From positions 557,221-621,220 of the forward strand of contig NW_003202922.1 in NCBI RefSeq assembly GCF_000006405.1: a DNA stretch of 64,000 bases. Direction: 5' to 3'. Source of the DNA: Perkinsus marinus ATCC 50983. Taxonomy: Eukaryota; Perkinsozoa; Perkinsida; Perkinsidae. The number at the start of each line of letters is the position of its first letter. The first letter of the stretch is position 1. Of this stretch, positions 45,703 to 57,680 are shown one piece after another. Under the pieces are notes generated by a model that saw nothing but the letters and a program-made list of their open reading frames with translations, did not search any database and was not told the origin of the DNA. Both the position numbers and the translations under genes were made by a program.

Positions 45703-48700
45703 ATGTTACTCTTACTTTTTTCTTCCAAGAGGTTACCTGTAAAGCGGATTGGCATTCGCCACTTCGCCCCTAGACGACAGAGTAAAAAGGGACTATACAA
45801 GCTGGAGTTCATGGACCATATTGAAACCGGTGTCAACCCTGCTCGAGTTAACTCTCTATCTGGATGTTACTGAGGTATATGTTCTATATTAGATACCCAT
45901 GCAGTTCCTGTATCAAAAAGTGGAGGATCAGCCACCGAAGGAACTAGCATATACCATACATACGGCAGCTAGGCTACGTGTGGAAAATAAGGAGTTGTAT
46001 GATAAATACCACTTAGACTATGGCACTGGTAGTGGTAGGTTCAACAAAGCTATTGCGGCCGCAGCTGATATGGCTAATGATATGAAACCTTCGTACATCG
46101 TTGGCATACTATTCGGTACCTTATGGATAGCCAAACATTGGCCTACTAATACTAATGATGTAAACAAATCACCACTCCTCACAGGGACAGCATCCTTGCC
46201 GTGTAAAAGGTCAAGGTTCTCTATACAGCCGTCACCCGCGATGATGCACACCGCCTTCACGGCGTTGATATTGCTTATTTACTCAAGGCAGCATCAGCCT
46301 TTAGTGAGGAGGTAGCGATGTACACTGTATAGGTAGACTACCTCGTCTATTCATCCTCTTAGTGTGGCATCTTGTGTAAACCAGAACTTCATAAGCTCAT
46401 TCAACTGGTTCCGGATACAATGTCATCATCCAACGTTAGGTAGGTTAGCGAGTGGTTGATGAAGGTCACTTTATTGAAGGTGTTTACCAACAGATCCATT
46501 ACAGAGTGCCTTGGAGCCATGGCTAAGCTGAAGATGACAAGTCAAGCAGCACTGACAGCTATTAGTCGGTAGTACGCATCTTTAGTGTCTTTCATGAGAT
46601 ACTGTGCTGGGCTCTTCATATGCAGGCAATTAACTTACCAAATGGAGTCAGTGCGAGTAGTTGATATACCTACCATTTTCCGCTCGTAATAACCATATAT
46701 ATTCTTTGTCCCCTTCGAGCTTCACCTCTCATAGTTACGTCAACTTGCTGCCGTTGATGCCCCAACCATTGGCCTCACCCTCCCCTCACCAAGCACTACT
46801 CGAAGGTATAGTACGTGCTGCTGCTGCTGCAGCTCGTGCATACATCCTTCTAGCTGCATCCTCTTCCCTGTGTGCTCGGATATCTCTTATGGAGGTGGAG
46901 CAGATATCAATAACAGTTGCTGCTCTAGGGAAACTATCTAAGTTCGGCGACTGGTGGCGACCATCATACACTACTGTATGGCCAATACGGGATTGTTCGT
47001 ACGAAGGGGGGTAGTAGTGCTTGTTAGGTATCAGCTCTGTCAGCAGCATTGGCTGAACATCTCCCACTCCTCCAAGCGGAAATGATACCGAGCCTGATGC
47101 TCAATCTTGGTCTAGCTTGTGTATAACATTCTCAACACTGATCACTATCGATGCTGGTGCTGGTTTAGGATAATATACCACAAGAGACTAGAGCAGGGAT
47201 TGATGTGTTATTGAGGCGTATGGCTAGTGCATCAGTTAGGGGTGTTCGTAATCAAACAGCTAGTGCCCTAGCTAGTAGGTATGGATTCAACTCACTCACC
47301 TACTCAATCTTCTACAGGTACCATATATGCTGCCGAGACTCTGCCTGCCTTGCATCAGGACATGCATAGTCTTATGTCTCTCACTAAGATACACCTGGAA
47401 CGTAAATTAACGACCACGCCTATTGAGGTTATACTTTATTGGTAATTGTGCTGATGGAGTATTCCTGTTGTAGTCTCTGGCTGGTATACTTGGTAGCGTA
47501 CCCTCTCGTACGGTGAGAACATGTATTGCTGATCATTTGATCCAAAGGCTCCACAACAACCTCTGTAAAGTGGATGACTATGTCCGAATAGCAATCACTG
47601 CTGGAGTCGATGGGAATACTGAGGTAAGTATGATATCCTCTCCTACATCTGAATGCCTACTACTTCTCTTGAGGATGATGACCTTCATACAGGTATCTGA
47701 TATGCTCATAACATGTGCCACTTCTGAGGCACTAGATTTCCCACCTGGAGCTCTCATAGCTATGAGGGATGCTAGTGGTGAGGTGCTTGAGGTAGCGTTC
47801 TCTTCCCACATCATGCTGAGGATACCAACTTTAGGCCAATTCGGTACCAGACATCTACTTAATAGACGCCGTCATCGGTTATGGTCGGGTATCACCAACA
47901 ATATGCAGTGCAATGCAGTGGCAAGTCGATAACTTTGCTGATAACACCAATTCAGCGTTTGATGCCTCTTCACTCACCACCTTACCATTGTCGTATCAGC
48001 AGGCGGCTGTATACCTTATTCATCATCTACACGGTCGATGTGCCGAGGCGGATGAACTGCTACGGATACTCCTTCGGAGGATGACAATACATACCTTGAA
48101 TACAACCGAGCTCTCATTGCTGGTGAGGTCCTCTACTATTATTTCAACTATGGCTTTACTCTATTAGGCACGATACAGTCCGCTTTTGACGACACACCCT
48201 TCACTGGTCCCACAGATTGCCCGAAGGTGTTTGGACATTGTGACAGAGGTCTCAGTACCTTTCCCTAGTGGTCATCAGGAGGGGAATATTCATTTGGCCA
48301 AGTTACTATGTCGAGTGTTGTCTCTCTTATGTAAAATGGATACAGGAGATGCCTCAATGATGGAGATTGAAAGTGAGGAAATCATTGTGTATAGCAGCAT
48401 TCGATGATAGTGTCGGGGAATGCCACACGTTAGGTCTCAAACGCACAGCTTGAGGCCATCAATGATGTCTTTGTCCGTCAGAGCTTCGTAACCTCATCTG
48501 TCAAGCCGCAGTACGACACGCTTCATATCTGCTTCCATCGGATTTCGTCTCCTTGTGTACGCTGGTGGTTCAATCTGGCTATCATAAGATATCGGATGTG
48601 CGCCTTTCACTTGGGGATGTAGTCAACATTGAAGGATGCTTAGTGAACTACATGCTATGTGCAGATCCTAGGACCGAGTGTGTTGGTGAAGATGAAAGCA

Positions 48701-48711
48701 TTGAAATCTAG
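45703..48711 (+). CDS. FASTK/OPR-like helical-repeat protein, probably mitochondrial
   Basis: The ATG at 45703 opens a basic presequence (MLLLLFSSKRLPVKRIGIRH). About ten exons follow, rich in Leu/Ala helices in a repeating pattern of paired helices: KELAYTIHTAARLRVENKEL, VTLLKVFTNRSITECLGAMA, ISLMEVEQISITVAALGKLS, LPSDFVSLCTLVVQSGYHKI. This pattern resembles the helical repeats of FASTK and octotricopeptide RNA-binding proteins, which act on organelle transcripts. The likely end is a TAG at 48709-48711. An alternative splice would use the open block MKALKSSGAKERLAGLCRTM ending at 48783, which faintly resembles the start of a RAP domain. Family assignment rests on repeat pattern and presequence, not on a specific signature. 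It may be functionally related to the RAP gene at 37318-39828. Confidence 0.5.
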
Positions 48712-49219
48712 CGGAGCGAAGGAGCGGTTAGCTGGTCTCTGCCGCACAATGGGCTTCGAGGCTGTCGACCTCTCTGAGAAGTGACTCGACTTCCTTCTGC
48801 TTGTTGTTTGTTATTCGCCTCTTTGCAACAGGTTTTCGAATAATCTCCATGAAGTTGCCGCTTCTACTGAGAGCGAGTCACTGGCCTTAGTGCATCCATC
48901 AAGTACCGCGAGTGTATCGTAAGCTGCATCACCATCGAGGGTAGTCGGGTTGATATTCGAGCATCTCGAGTCCTTGATTCAATCATGCACTCAAGTTGAT
49001 TGCATGAACTACATTGTTGTTTCCGAGATGGAAGATTTATTTGTTGTTTCCAGAACTTTCACTCGTGTCTTGTGTTTCTAAATGATATTGATCCCGTTAG
49101 TCAGTCGGTGCTTTCCTCTGTTCCATTATGCAATACCCCAACCCTCAGATCCAACCTCCAGGGCAGGTATCTTATCCTATTATGATCGCTGTTGAGTCTT
49201 AATGTACTCCTAGGTCCAG
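48712..49219. other. Intergenic stretch
   Basis: About 510 nt precede the scramblase start. A 61-codon plus-strand frame at 49000-49185 (MHELHCCFRDGRFICCFQNF) has no splice partners or family match. Probably 3' UTR and promoter. Confidence 0.35.
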
Positions 49220-50406
49220 ATGGCTACAGTCATCGGCAATCCCATGCCGGTAGGTAGGCCTACTACCGTTCTTGATGGTATGCAGATTGTGGCTGGCCTG
49301 CAAAAGGTATTCAATCACCCTACTCCCTATATGGTGTATGATCCATTCTAGGTTCAAGTCCGTGAACTACGTCAGATGGTCGAAGCCATTACGGGCTTTG
49401 ATCAACGTAACAAGTAGGAACAACTCGTCCATGACGGGTATGCAGCAGATGATGCTAATCTAGGTATATCGTCAAGGATGAGGCAGGACGCGACATTTTC
49501 TATGCTGTTGAAGAATCTAATGTGTGTGAGAGGAATTGTTACCCCGCGGATTGTGCCCCATGGGACTTGCATATATATGTACTGGGGCCTAACGGGTAGG
49601 TCCTCGTCTCATACTGCGGCTCATTGGGAGATTATGTCACTCCGATGCTTTATCATCATGACTACGCTGGTTAATGGCATCACTAGGCTTTATAACGGAC
49701 TGGACACTTTGCTCTGGTTGTGCAGACTACGTGGAGATCTCATCCATTGGCTCACAGTACATCGTCCGTGTTCCTGTACCTGCTTGTGTGCCAATCGACC
49801 AGTAGCCTATGTGACTGAGACGTCGACTGATCAGTGAGTTGATCCGAAGGAGAGCCACGTGTTGCATTTATTAGACTGTTAGGTTGTTGGGTACCTTGCA
49901 CGATCCCTATGCATGCTGTGATCTCACATTCAAGATTAAAGATGCAGCTGGGAATGATGTCATCACAGGGGTTGGAGGATGCTGTCAGTTAGGGATGTGC
50001 TGTCCCTTACCGTGTGGCCCCTGTCAACACGTTGGTGTGGAATTGACCGATTCGATGTAAGTTCTATACTATGGTCTCACTGGCATTTTTTGAAATTTAT
50101 CTTAGGAATAATTCCGGGGTTGGGAAAATCGACAAGTATTGGATGTGGGGTGACTGTTGCCCAATATGCTTCAAGGTTCTTGCCATCTCTACCATTTATC
50201 ATATTGATATTCTATCAGGAACAAGATAACTATTGGATCACATTTGGGCAAGTTCAGAATCCTCGATGGAAGGCTCTGTTGCTAGCCTTGGGGATATTCA
50301 TGGACTTCAGGTTAGATCCATCGTGCATCTTCAGCAGCAGCAACTAGAGAGTGCTGTCCCCTCTCTCAGATACTTCAGTCCTCGCAACCAACCCAACAAC
50401 GAGTGA
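49220..50406 (+). CDS. Phospholipid scramblase family protein
   Basis: Scramblases move phospholipids between membrane leaflets, often in response to calcium. Family assignment rests on the order of motifs: DGMQIVAGLQKVQVRELRQM; ITGFDQRNKYIVKDEAGRDI; FYAVEESNVCERN, then CAPWDLHIYVLGPNG; IHWLTVHRPCSCTCLCANRP; LGTLHDPYACCDLTFKIKDA; GVGGCCQLGMCCPLPCGPCQ; a C-terminal strand (DNYWITFGQV); and the final hydrophobic helix (WKALLLALGIFMDFRYF) before a TGA at 50404-50406. About eight exons run from the ATG at 49220, where the sequence reads through to the first donor without an intron. Several Cys clusters match the palmitoylation-type cysteines of this family. The end YFSPRNQPNNE follows the membrane helix. 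A DHHC palmitoyltransferase gene is 4 kb upstream, which could be coincidence. Confidence 0.88.
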
Positions 50407-51968
50407 TTAGAGTGGATGGTCATACCCTCAAGGGGAATCCCTTTTCTACTGGGGATTCCTCCCCGTATAATCATGTCGCATCGGTCCTTTTAAATGCTAT
50501 TTCCCAATCTATGGTTGAAGTTTGACACGTTGATCTATCGTCTGATCTGAGGATATTTATTTGATGATGATGTAGTCGAGTTGGTAATCAGGATCATATC
50601 CTGCATATCTGAGGATTTAAGGCCGAGAATAAAGCAATCGTTCATTGTAGTAGCTCTGTGTGGTCGGCATGGCTAGCTGAAGGAAACCTTTGGGGGAGGG
50701 AGGAGGGATTGCTATAGACAGTGGTGATTGGTGATGGGTACTACAATCATGCCTATCATGTCTATATCCAACTATCCACATATAACAGGTACATGCACTC
50801 ATAGTACACTATTTACACAGCTTTGCTCTGTAGGGGTTTTCAATACCCCCATGCTCTGCGATACCCACACCTTATCCTGGGGGTCTCTTTCCACGACGTA
50901 ATGTCTCTCAATATGGATGCTTCACTGATCATCTCATCTAGCTCATTGAATCACAGTGTCGCTAAGCCACGTGAATTGTTATTCATCTGGTGCATGAGTG
51001 TGAATACTTGGCTCCTGCCTGGATCCGATGATCTATATCCATTATGCTAGAGGCCTAGAGTCCCCCTCATGGACTGCTCCGTGGATACCGTTATCCTCAT
51101 TCACCAGACTGCGAATGTAGATACTTCATCTCCTACTATTACAACGTCGCGACGTTAGTTTGTATCCGTAATATTAGTTATTGCACTTTCCTAGGTATTC
51201 TATAGACTCAATTCAATGCCGAGACGTTTTTTGGGTCCATGTACTCTGCGGCGACTGACCTTGGAAACTCCTAGAGAGCTTTGGCCTTCATGATTGGCGA
51301 GGGCCCATCAAGAGCTTATCCAACCATATAGTGACCATTCGAGCATAGTGCATATCTTACCACCCTTACCATCGTTATCAACAGCATCGTTTTTTGCTGC
51401 GACCTGCGGTATCGATTGACTATTCTCCTGTTACGTTTTTTTCTCTGAGTTTCGTCCCACCGTGGTTGTAACTCTTGGCATGAGCTATCCGATATTCGTT
51501 TGTCTGTTCGAACTTATGAGCATAGATGTATGCTACCCAGTTTATCTGTGTTGAGTGTTGCCATTGAGCAAGCTTCGGGGACCTTTCCTACCACTGTCAT
51601 CAGAGATCCGGACCGGATTCAAACCGATAATCATGTAGGGTGAAGCCCACAACCAGGCACCGAATCAGCTATCAGATCGATTCGGGTACAGTGTCATCCG
51701 TACCAGTATGGGGAAGGTATGTAGGTTAATGCTGGTCGGAACTTGGTAATTATGAAGGCTATGTACAAGTATGGATACTTGGAGCAATACTATCATCGAC
51801 ATCGTCATTGCTCTAGCGGATCGAGGTTAGTTCCACTTTCCAGGGGTTGTGTATCAGAGTGAAAACTATTTCATATCGAATAATTGTCGTGCTTTGTGGA
51901 TTTCCTCGTCATCAACCGCGACCCCACTGATGAAGCAGCGACCCGAGCCTTGGTGTAACCTTCGCCAT
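50407..51968. other. Unannotated 1.5-kb stretch with scattered open plus-strand blocks
   Basis: Several protein-like plus-strand blocks occur here but I cannot join them into one gene. They are KPRELLFIWCMSVNTWLLPG (in a 75-codon frame at 50823-51050), FNAETFFGSMYSAATDLGNS near 51210-51275 followed after an in-frame stop by LAFMIGEGPSRAYPTI, and HELSDIRLSVRTYEHRCMLP near 51480-51540. Candidate donors and acceptors are plentiful. Either an unrecognised multi-exon gene or a decayed one lies here. T-rich tracts near 51390-51440 add possible polypyrimidine signals. Confidence 0.3.
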
Positions 51969-53357
51969 ATGCCGTCCCCGCACCCGACTAATGCTACTCA
52001 CTCCACTACGCCTTTCTCTCATAGTGTTATCGCAGGTGGTATTGCAGGTATGGTGGAGCTTACCGCAATGTAGGTGTGGGGCTGGGAGGTGTTCTATTTC
52101 TATCAGACGCCATGGAAGTTGCAATAATCACCACTTAGGTACCCTCTTGATGTTATCAAGACGAGAGCTATGGCAGGGACAGGTCGACAGAATAACATGT
52201 TCATTGTGTTATCAATGATTCACTCTGTTCGCTTGTTAACGGTTGGTAATCACTAGGTACTCACCAGAGCAATCAAGGATGAGCGTATTCGTATTTATCG
52301 CGGAATGCTCTTCCCCTTACTGTCTGAGACACCTAAACGGGCTCTAAAGTTTTCTACTAATGCTCAGTTGCGAGATAGTTTTCAAAGGTGAGGCCATACT
52401 CGCCAGATCGTCCTCAATTACCTTAGTCCAGGCTCGGATACTCCGGCCAGACGCTAGCATTAATGAGTGGTGTAGGAGCTGGTATATGCGAAGGAGCTAT
52501 AGTGTGCTCACCAGAGCTGGTGAAGATACGTATGCAGCTACCCGAAAACAGAGGCCTCTACTCCTCGAGCATACAGGTATGCTACACTTCTCTAGGCTTA
52601 ATACCATTCATGAGACGCGACAGGCCGCAAGTGCGATTATTCGGCATGAGGGTGTTGCGGCACTCTTCACTGGCTTCTGGTGTACACTGCTCAGGAACGC
52701 CTGCTGGAATGGTAATATGTGCTCTTGTAGCTTCCAATCACACCCATTCAGGGACCTATTTTGGGAGTATCTTCGCCATCAAGTCGACCATATACTCCAC
52801 AACCAAGGAGGAGTCTAAATTCCTGAACTTCGCTGCTGGTACGAATATTTCTCCACTCTTCGCGATGCCCTCCCCCATTGAGGGATTTACCCTCACGCAA
52901 AGCGAATGGGACACATCGTCTTCTGGATCGAGGACCGTTCAGGTACCATTGCCGGCTCCCTCGGGTGTTGTGTCAACACTCCTCTCGATGTTGTCAAGAC
53001 TAGAATGCAGAATTCATCAGCTTTAAAGCAGGCTCGACCCGAGGATGCAGAAAGGCTACTAGCAGTGAGCAATCAACTACGGCTACTTATCAGCAACACG
53101 GCTGCCGAGATCGGGTGATTCCATCAGGTACCAACACGCACAGTTCCCTTGCTACTCCATGTAGCGCGAACAGAAGGGGTGAGTCTCCTTATTACTCAAT
53201 GACGATGTTGTGGTCATCGTTCCAGGTATCGTCACTATGGAAGGGGCTTGCACCAAAGATTATCCGTTTGGGTCCAGGCGGTGGCATAATGTTAGTAGTT
53301 TATGAGCAAGTGACAGATTATCTCGGCCGCCTCGAACGCAGAGCAGGCACTCATTAA
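51969..53357 (+). CDS. Mitochondrial carrier, 2-oxodicarboxylate (ODC/SLC25A21) type
   Basis: These carriers span the inner mitochondrial membrane and exchange small metabolites. The likely start at 51969 reads MPSPHPTNATHSTTPFSHSV, leading into the first helix IAGGIAGMVELTAM. Three repeats each carry the signature: YPLDVIKTR, SPELVKIRMQ and TPLDVVKTRMQ. Between them are GMLFPLLSETPKRALKFST, LSGVGAGICEGAIVCSPELV, FTGFWCTLLRNACWNG, YFGSIFAIKSTIYS and the last helix KIIRLGPGGGIMLVVYEQVT. The stop is at 53355-53357. About ten small exons are needed, and some joins between 52380 and 52960 change frame repeatedly. The PLLSETPKRALKFST and ICEGAIVCSPELVKIRMQ blocks point to the oxodicarboxylate branch, which moves 2-oxoadipate and 2-oxoglutarate in lysine and tryptophan breakdown. 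The substrate is inferred, not shown. Confidence 0.85.
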
Positions 53358-53576
53358 GCCGTATTCTTTTCATCATTTTACTTAATCTTTCTTGTAGAGT
53401 TTCGTATGGAGTGCCACGGTTGGTGCACGCTCGAGACGCTGTTCCACAGCATAAGTGGTTGCATCCAGAACCAAGCAATGAATACACTGTCTCATGTCGG
53501 GGGAGTGTTGATGCTACTACCATCATAGTTTGCTTACCTGTCCTATCTGCTACGGGTTCCTTCACAATGTCAGCTG

Positions 53577-55613
53577 CTTGCGATGCGCATAGGCTCATTC
53601 CGAGGAGCATAATTGCTGCTCGAACAGCCAACCCTATTAGGTCATCTAAGGTGGGGGTCGCACAATGATGAGAGTCTCTATTTTAGGAGGATAGTCGACC
53701 AGTTGAAGGTGAAACCTAATCCCAATCTGGAGACTATACCGGTGGGTTCCTATGTCCCAATTCTTCATCCCATGCTGCTCCTACAGCTCTCAATCGGGGA
53801 CCCGACGGTTTATGGTAACTTCAGAGCTCCGCAGCATGTTGTCGATGGTGTCTTACGAGAAAATCTCAAGTGAGAAAAGCTCACGGACAAGTTCTGTCCG
53901 GCGCAACCGTCCCATACGGTGTCATAGGTCTTTCGCGTATAATGGATACCCACATTCGTGTGGATACGCTGCAGTACGGCAAGCCGTTGCTGATGAGAAC
54001 GCCGTGAACCCGAGTACTTGAGAAATTCCTACCTCTGTGTTGATCATGTATCCAGATCATCCCCCTCCTATCATAGATGACGTTGTCATGACGTGTGGGG
54101 CGAGTCAAGTGAGTGGATAGTCTTCGTTCTAGTATCTATCTCTGTGTTATAGGCCATTGACATGGCTATCGCTGTTCTCGCTAACACGAATGGAGAGGAT
54201 ACAATACTCTTGCCTCAGCCCTCCTTCCCACTATACAGTAAATGCTATGCATCTGCTCACCAGATGCAGAACTCAGCCAGGAGGGATGTGCCTTAGATAC
54301 CTTGTGCTCTTCGAGAGGTATAAACGTCGACTTTTATAAGTTACGGAGCGATAGAAAATTTGAGGTTATCTATAGCAATGTCCCTATCTTGTGTAACTGA
54401 GTTACTTCAGGTGGATATGACCTCCCTGCAACGCAGTTTGGAAAGTAATAAACTTAATGCCAAGGGTATACTCCTGAATAATCCTAGTAATCCTTGTGGC
54501 AGTAACTGGACACGTGAACATATAGGAGACATCGTAGCGCTATGTCAAGAGTAGGCTCAGACATCCTATTTCCGCCTGATCATCATCATATCTGCTTATA
54601 AGTAACTCAGGTTTGGTAACTTACCAATAATCGCCGATGAGATCTACCATGATATGGTCATTCGGTGGGAACTTGAATTCACCTCTATGCTCTGTTGCTC
54701 TTCAGTCATTTGATGGACAGCCAGTGATCCCCTTTGCCTCCGTCTCTGATACAGTACCCATTCTCTCAATTGGGGGAATTGCTAAACGGTGGGATGTATG
54801 ATTTATTCTATCATGTGCCACTTCCGTGTAACTAATAAGTATCCTTCCTATAGCGCGACTGTGCAGGTTTATGGTACCTGGCTGGAGAGTTGGTTGGGTC
54901 TGTCTTCATGATAGAGGTAGCGCTAAGGAAGACATGATGGAGCTCAAAGTATAGAATAGTTCAGGTGAGGTCTTGGGAGATATTCGCCAAGGGCTGCATG
55001 ACCTTTCGACACTAACTTTGGGACCTGCAAGTCTACTCCAGTCTGCGGTGAGTGGGAGAATTGTTCGCCAAGTCACGCTATGGGCTGCCGAGCTCCCTAC
55101 TGCATAGGTGCCCAGTTTATTGAAAGAGACTCCAGCGTCTTACCATAGCAACAATAAAAGAATGGTGGGCTCATATCCTTATGGTCCTACATCAAGAATC
55201 CTTCCTGTTCAGCTCTTCGAAAACTCGCAAATTGTTATTGAGACACTCATGGACGTACCCGGGTTGAATATTATCCAGCCGCAGGTCAGTAATCCCTCGT
55301 TATGATGCTGAAAGCCCTATCACTGAATGAGTGTCGCAATTAGGCTGCTATGTATGTTATGATCGGGATCGACACTGATATCATCGACGTTAAAGACGAC
55401 ATCAACTTTAGTAGGTAAGTTCCGTTGTACACCCCCTTAGTAGTTCAGTTTTCCAATAGACTGTTACTCGAAGAACAAGCCGTTTTCGTCCTTCCCGGCC
55501 AGTGCTTCCAGCTTGAGAACTTCTTTCGGATAGTTATCACTCCGCCAAAGGACAAGATAGTCGAAGCTTGTGATCGTATACGCCGATTCTGTAAAAATCA
55601 TCGGAGACTCTAG
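53577..55613 (+). CDS. TAT: Tyrosine aminotransferase (class I PLP enzyme)
   Basis: This enzyme transfers the amino group of tyrosine to 2-oxoglutarate, the first step of tyrosine breakdown. The ATG at 53577 opens MSAACDAHRLIPRSIIAART, then NPIRRIVDQLKVKPNPNLET, typical of the TAT subfamily. Next are IGDPTVYGNFRAPQHVVDGV, the PLP-phosphate region VMTCGASQAIDMAIAVLANT, ILLNNPSNPCGSNWTREHIG, LPIIADEIYHDMVF, and SIGGIAKRFMVPGWRVGW, where the Lys is the PLP Schiff-base residue. The C-terminal domain includes NFFRIVITPPKDKIVEACDR with the substrate-carboxylate Arg, and ends at a stop at 55611-55613. About eleven exons are needed. The usual GGLAKRW is GGIAKRF, with one intron splitting this motif. 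Histidinol-phosphate or kynurenine aminotransferase are the less likely alternatives. Confidence 0.92.
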
Positions 55614-56524
55614 CCAGAAGTGTGGTTATCATGAGCTGTGCGCTCTGGTTGACTTAGTTGATATCGGAAGAGTTCGGTTGAGACTATCTATGTTTTAATC
55701 ACTATTTGTTGTGCAACATACCGTTGACAGTTTCATGAAAGGGAGTTATGTCTGTGTTTGTGACCAGTGATATGTGGGAATGTGTAATGACCTCTGTATA
55801 CAGTGTGAATCAACTCCAAGACATTCGGTCAATCACAACATATTCCGCAAGTTCACATCTCCAACAATGTGATCATCTCCAACCCACTCCATGTGTAGTT
55901 CCTTCTTATCCCTGCTAAGCCTTGAGTGTTGCATGATCAATGTGTGTGCGCAGCGTATGGCCATCCTACTACAGCTCTTTTCAACGCTGACCTTTGCGCA
56001 TGAGGTTGTTGAATAACAAAATACGACGAATGAATTGAATCTCAAAGCCTATCCGCACTCCCTGGGGCTGAGCAGGACGCGAAGTTCTCACAATTGCCAT
56101 CATCCAAGCGATTGTGACTAAGGCAGTGCTTGGGTCTTGGATTCAATTATAATTGCAGACTTGCTATATTCAAACCATGACTAAACCAGCACTGACTTGA
56201 GTGTAGGACTCGAGGACTGGGAGTATGAGTGATCAAAGTTTTCTAACACGAATGCGATCAAGCTAGGGCATGAGGCTACTAACTCATGCCGTTCAATTGG
56301 ATGATTCTCGTTGTTGTACTCTGACTGTGAGGATCTCGCCACATCTGTCCCATTCCTCTACTCAGCAACGCAAGAATCGAAGAACTAACAATTATTGTTA
56401 TGAGGAGCGGCAATATCGCCGTAAGTGAGCGCATCACCGACACATAATTCAGCATATCTATCATCACTCAGCTACTGTAACCATCAGATGAGGATCGGTA
56501 GCCAACCATGCCGTTGAAAGCTGA
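55614..56524. other. Convergent intergenic stretch
   Basis: About 910 nt lie between the convergent aminotransferase and 14-3-3 genes. Two short minus-strand frames occur. The one at 55833-56045 has no features. The one at 56279-56467 has a clear hydrophobic helix (LTAILPLLITIIVSSSILAL) and could be a tiny membrane protein, but it may equally be chance in a 3' region. Confidence 0.35.
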
Positions 56525-57401
56525 CTAGTTGGCACCACCTTCAGCACCACCATCCTGATCAGAAGTCCATAAGGTGAGGTTATCACGCAGGAGTTGCATG
56601 ATAAGAGTAGAATCCTTATAGCTGTCCTCGCTGACATTGTCCAACTCAGCGATAGCATCTTCAAAGCTCTGCCTGGCCATCTTGCAGGCCTCGTCAGGCT
56701 GGTTAAGCACCTCATAGTAGAAGACCGAGAAATTGAGTGCCAGTCCCAAACGGATAGGATGGGTAACGAGGAGCTCCTTCTGAGCGATAGAAGTGGCTTC
56801 CTTATAAGCCTGATGGGCATCATCAGCAGCTTTGCTCTTGGTATCACCCGAACTGAATTCGGCGATGTAACGATAATAATCACCCTTCATCTTATAATAA
56901 AAGACCTGTGACTCGCCGGACTGGGAAGAAGGGATTAAGTACTTATCGAGGAGGCCGAGGATCTTATCGCAGATCTCCTGCAGTTCAGCTTCGACCTTTT
57001 CCCTGTAACCCTTGGCGATCTCTGCATGAGTAGTGTTGCCTTTACTGGTTTCCTTCTGCTCAACAGAGGAGACAATTCTCCACGAAGCTCTACGAGAGCC
57101 AACGGCGTTCTTGTAAGCGACCGAGAGGAGGTTGCGTTCCTACGAGTAAAAAGAAGCAGTAACAATGAGTAAATGCTAAGAAAAAGCGAGCACCTGGTAC
57201 GATGGATGTTTTGCAAGTTTCCTAAATGCATCGCTCCTAGGGGACTCGACTCATAGCTAGTACTTCAACCCACCTTACCTCAACACTTAGTTCAGTGCCG
57301 GTCTCGGCGACTGCCTTCATGTAATCCGCCATCTCGTCGTAACGCTCGGCCTGCTCGGCTAGCTTGCTGATGTACACGTTCTTCTCACGCTCCTCGGCCA
57401 T
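56525..57401 (-). CDS. 14-3-3 protein
   Basis: 14-3-3 proteins are dimeric adaptors that bind phosphoserine/threonine motifs. There are two exons: 57279-57401 and 56525-57139, with a 139-nt intron that is among the longest in this window. The product is 245 residues, normal for the family. Signatures: [20 protein letters not shown] at the N-terminal dimer helix, [20 protein letters not shown] (family signature 1), [18 protein letters not shown]-like text reading [20 protein letters not shown], the peptide-binding groove [20 protein letters not shown], and [20 protein letters not shown] (signature 2). The phosphopeptide-binding Lys, two Args and Tyr are all in place. The tail is Gly/Ala/Glu-rich ([11 protein letters not shown]). 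The start ATG is at 57399-57401 (MAEEREKNV). It is divergently arranged with PLAA. Confidence 0.97.
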
Positions 57402-57680
57402 GTTTACTGGGGGGAACGATTAACCTGAATATTTCTGAGGGGGGCATCACAAGCAGTATACGAGCATAACAAGGGAGCTTGAGAAGTCTTCACTCACGAC
57501 AGACAGTACGGAAGAGACGAACAATAACGCCGAGCAATCTTGCGACCCCCTACTGAGGAAACACTAGAAAGTATAAGAATTCAAGATCGATTAGCCCGGC
57601 GCGGTGCGCCCATTAATACCATCAGTACCAATATTAGTATCGGCCAAGGGTTGTTGTCTGAGGGTAGTTGAGTTTTTGAA
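57402..57680. promoter_or_regulatory. Divergent intergenic promoter region, 14-3-3 and PLAA
   Basis: This 279-nt region separates the start codons of the 14-3-3 gene (minus) and the PLAA gene (plus). It must contain both core promoters or a shared bidirectional one, plus both 5' leaders. I see no TATA box I would defend. A GGGGGG-type stretch occurs near 57438-57445. Confidence 0.5.

Noticed and set aside
53260-53631. A 123-codon minus-strand frame over the carrier and aminotransferase boundary
   Set aside because: It is antisense to the last carrier exon and the first aminotransferase exon, both of which have strong family matches.
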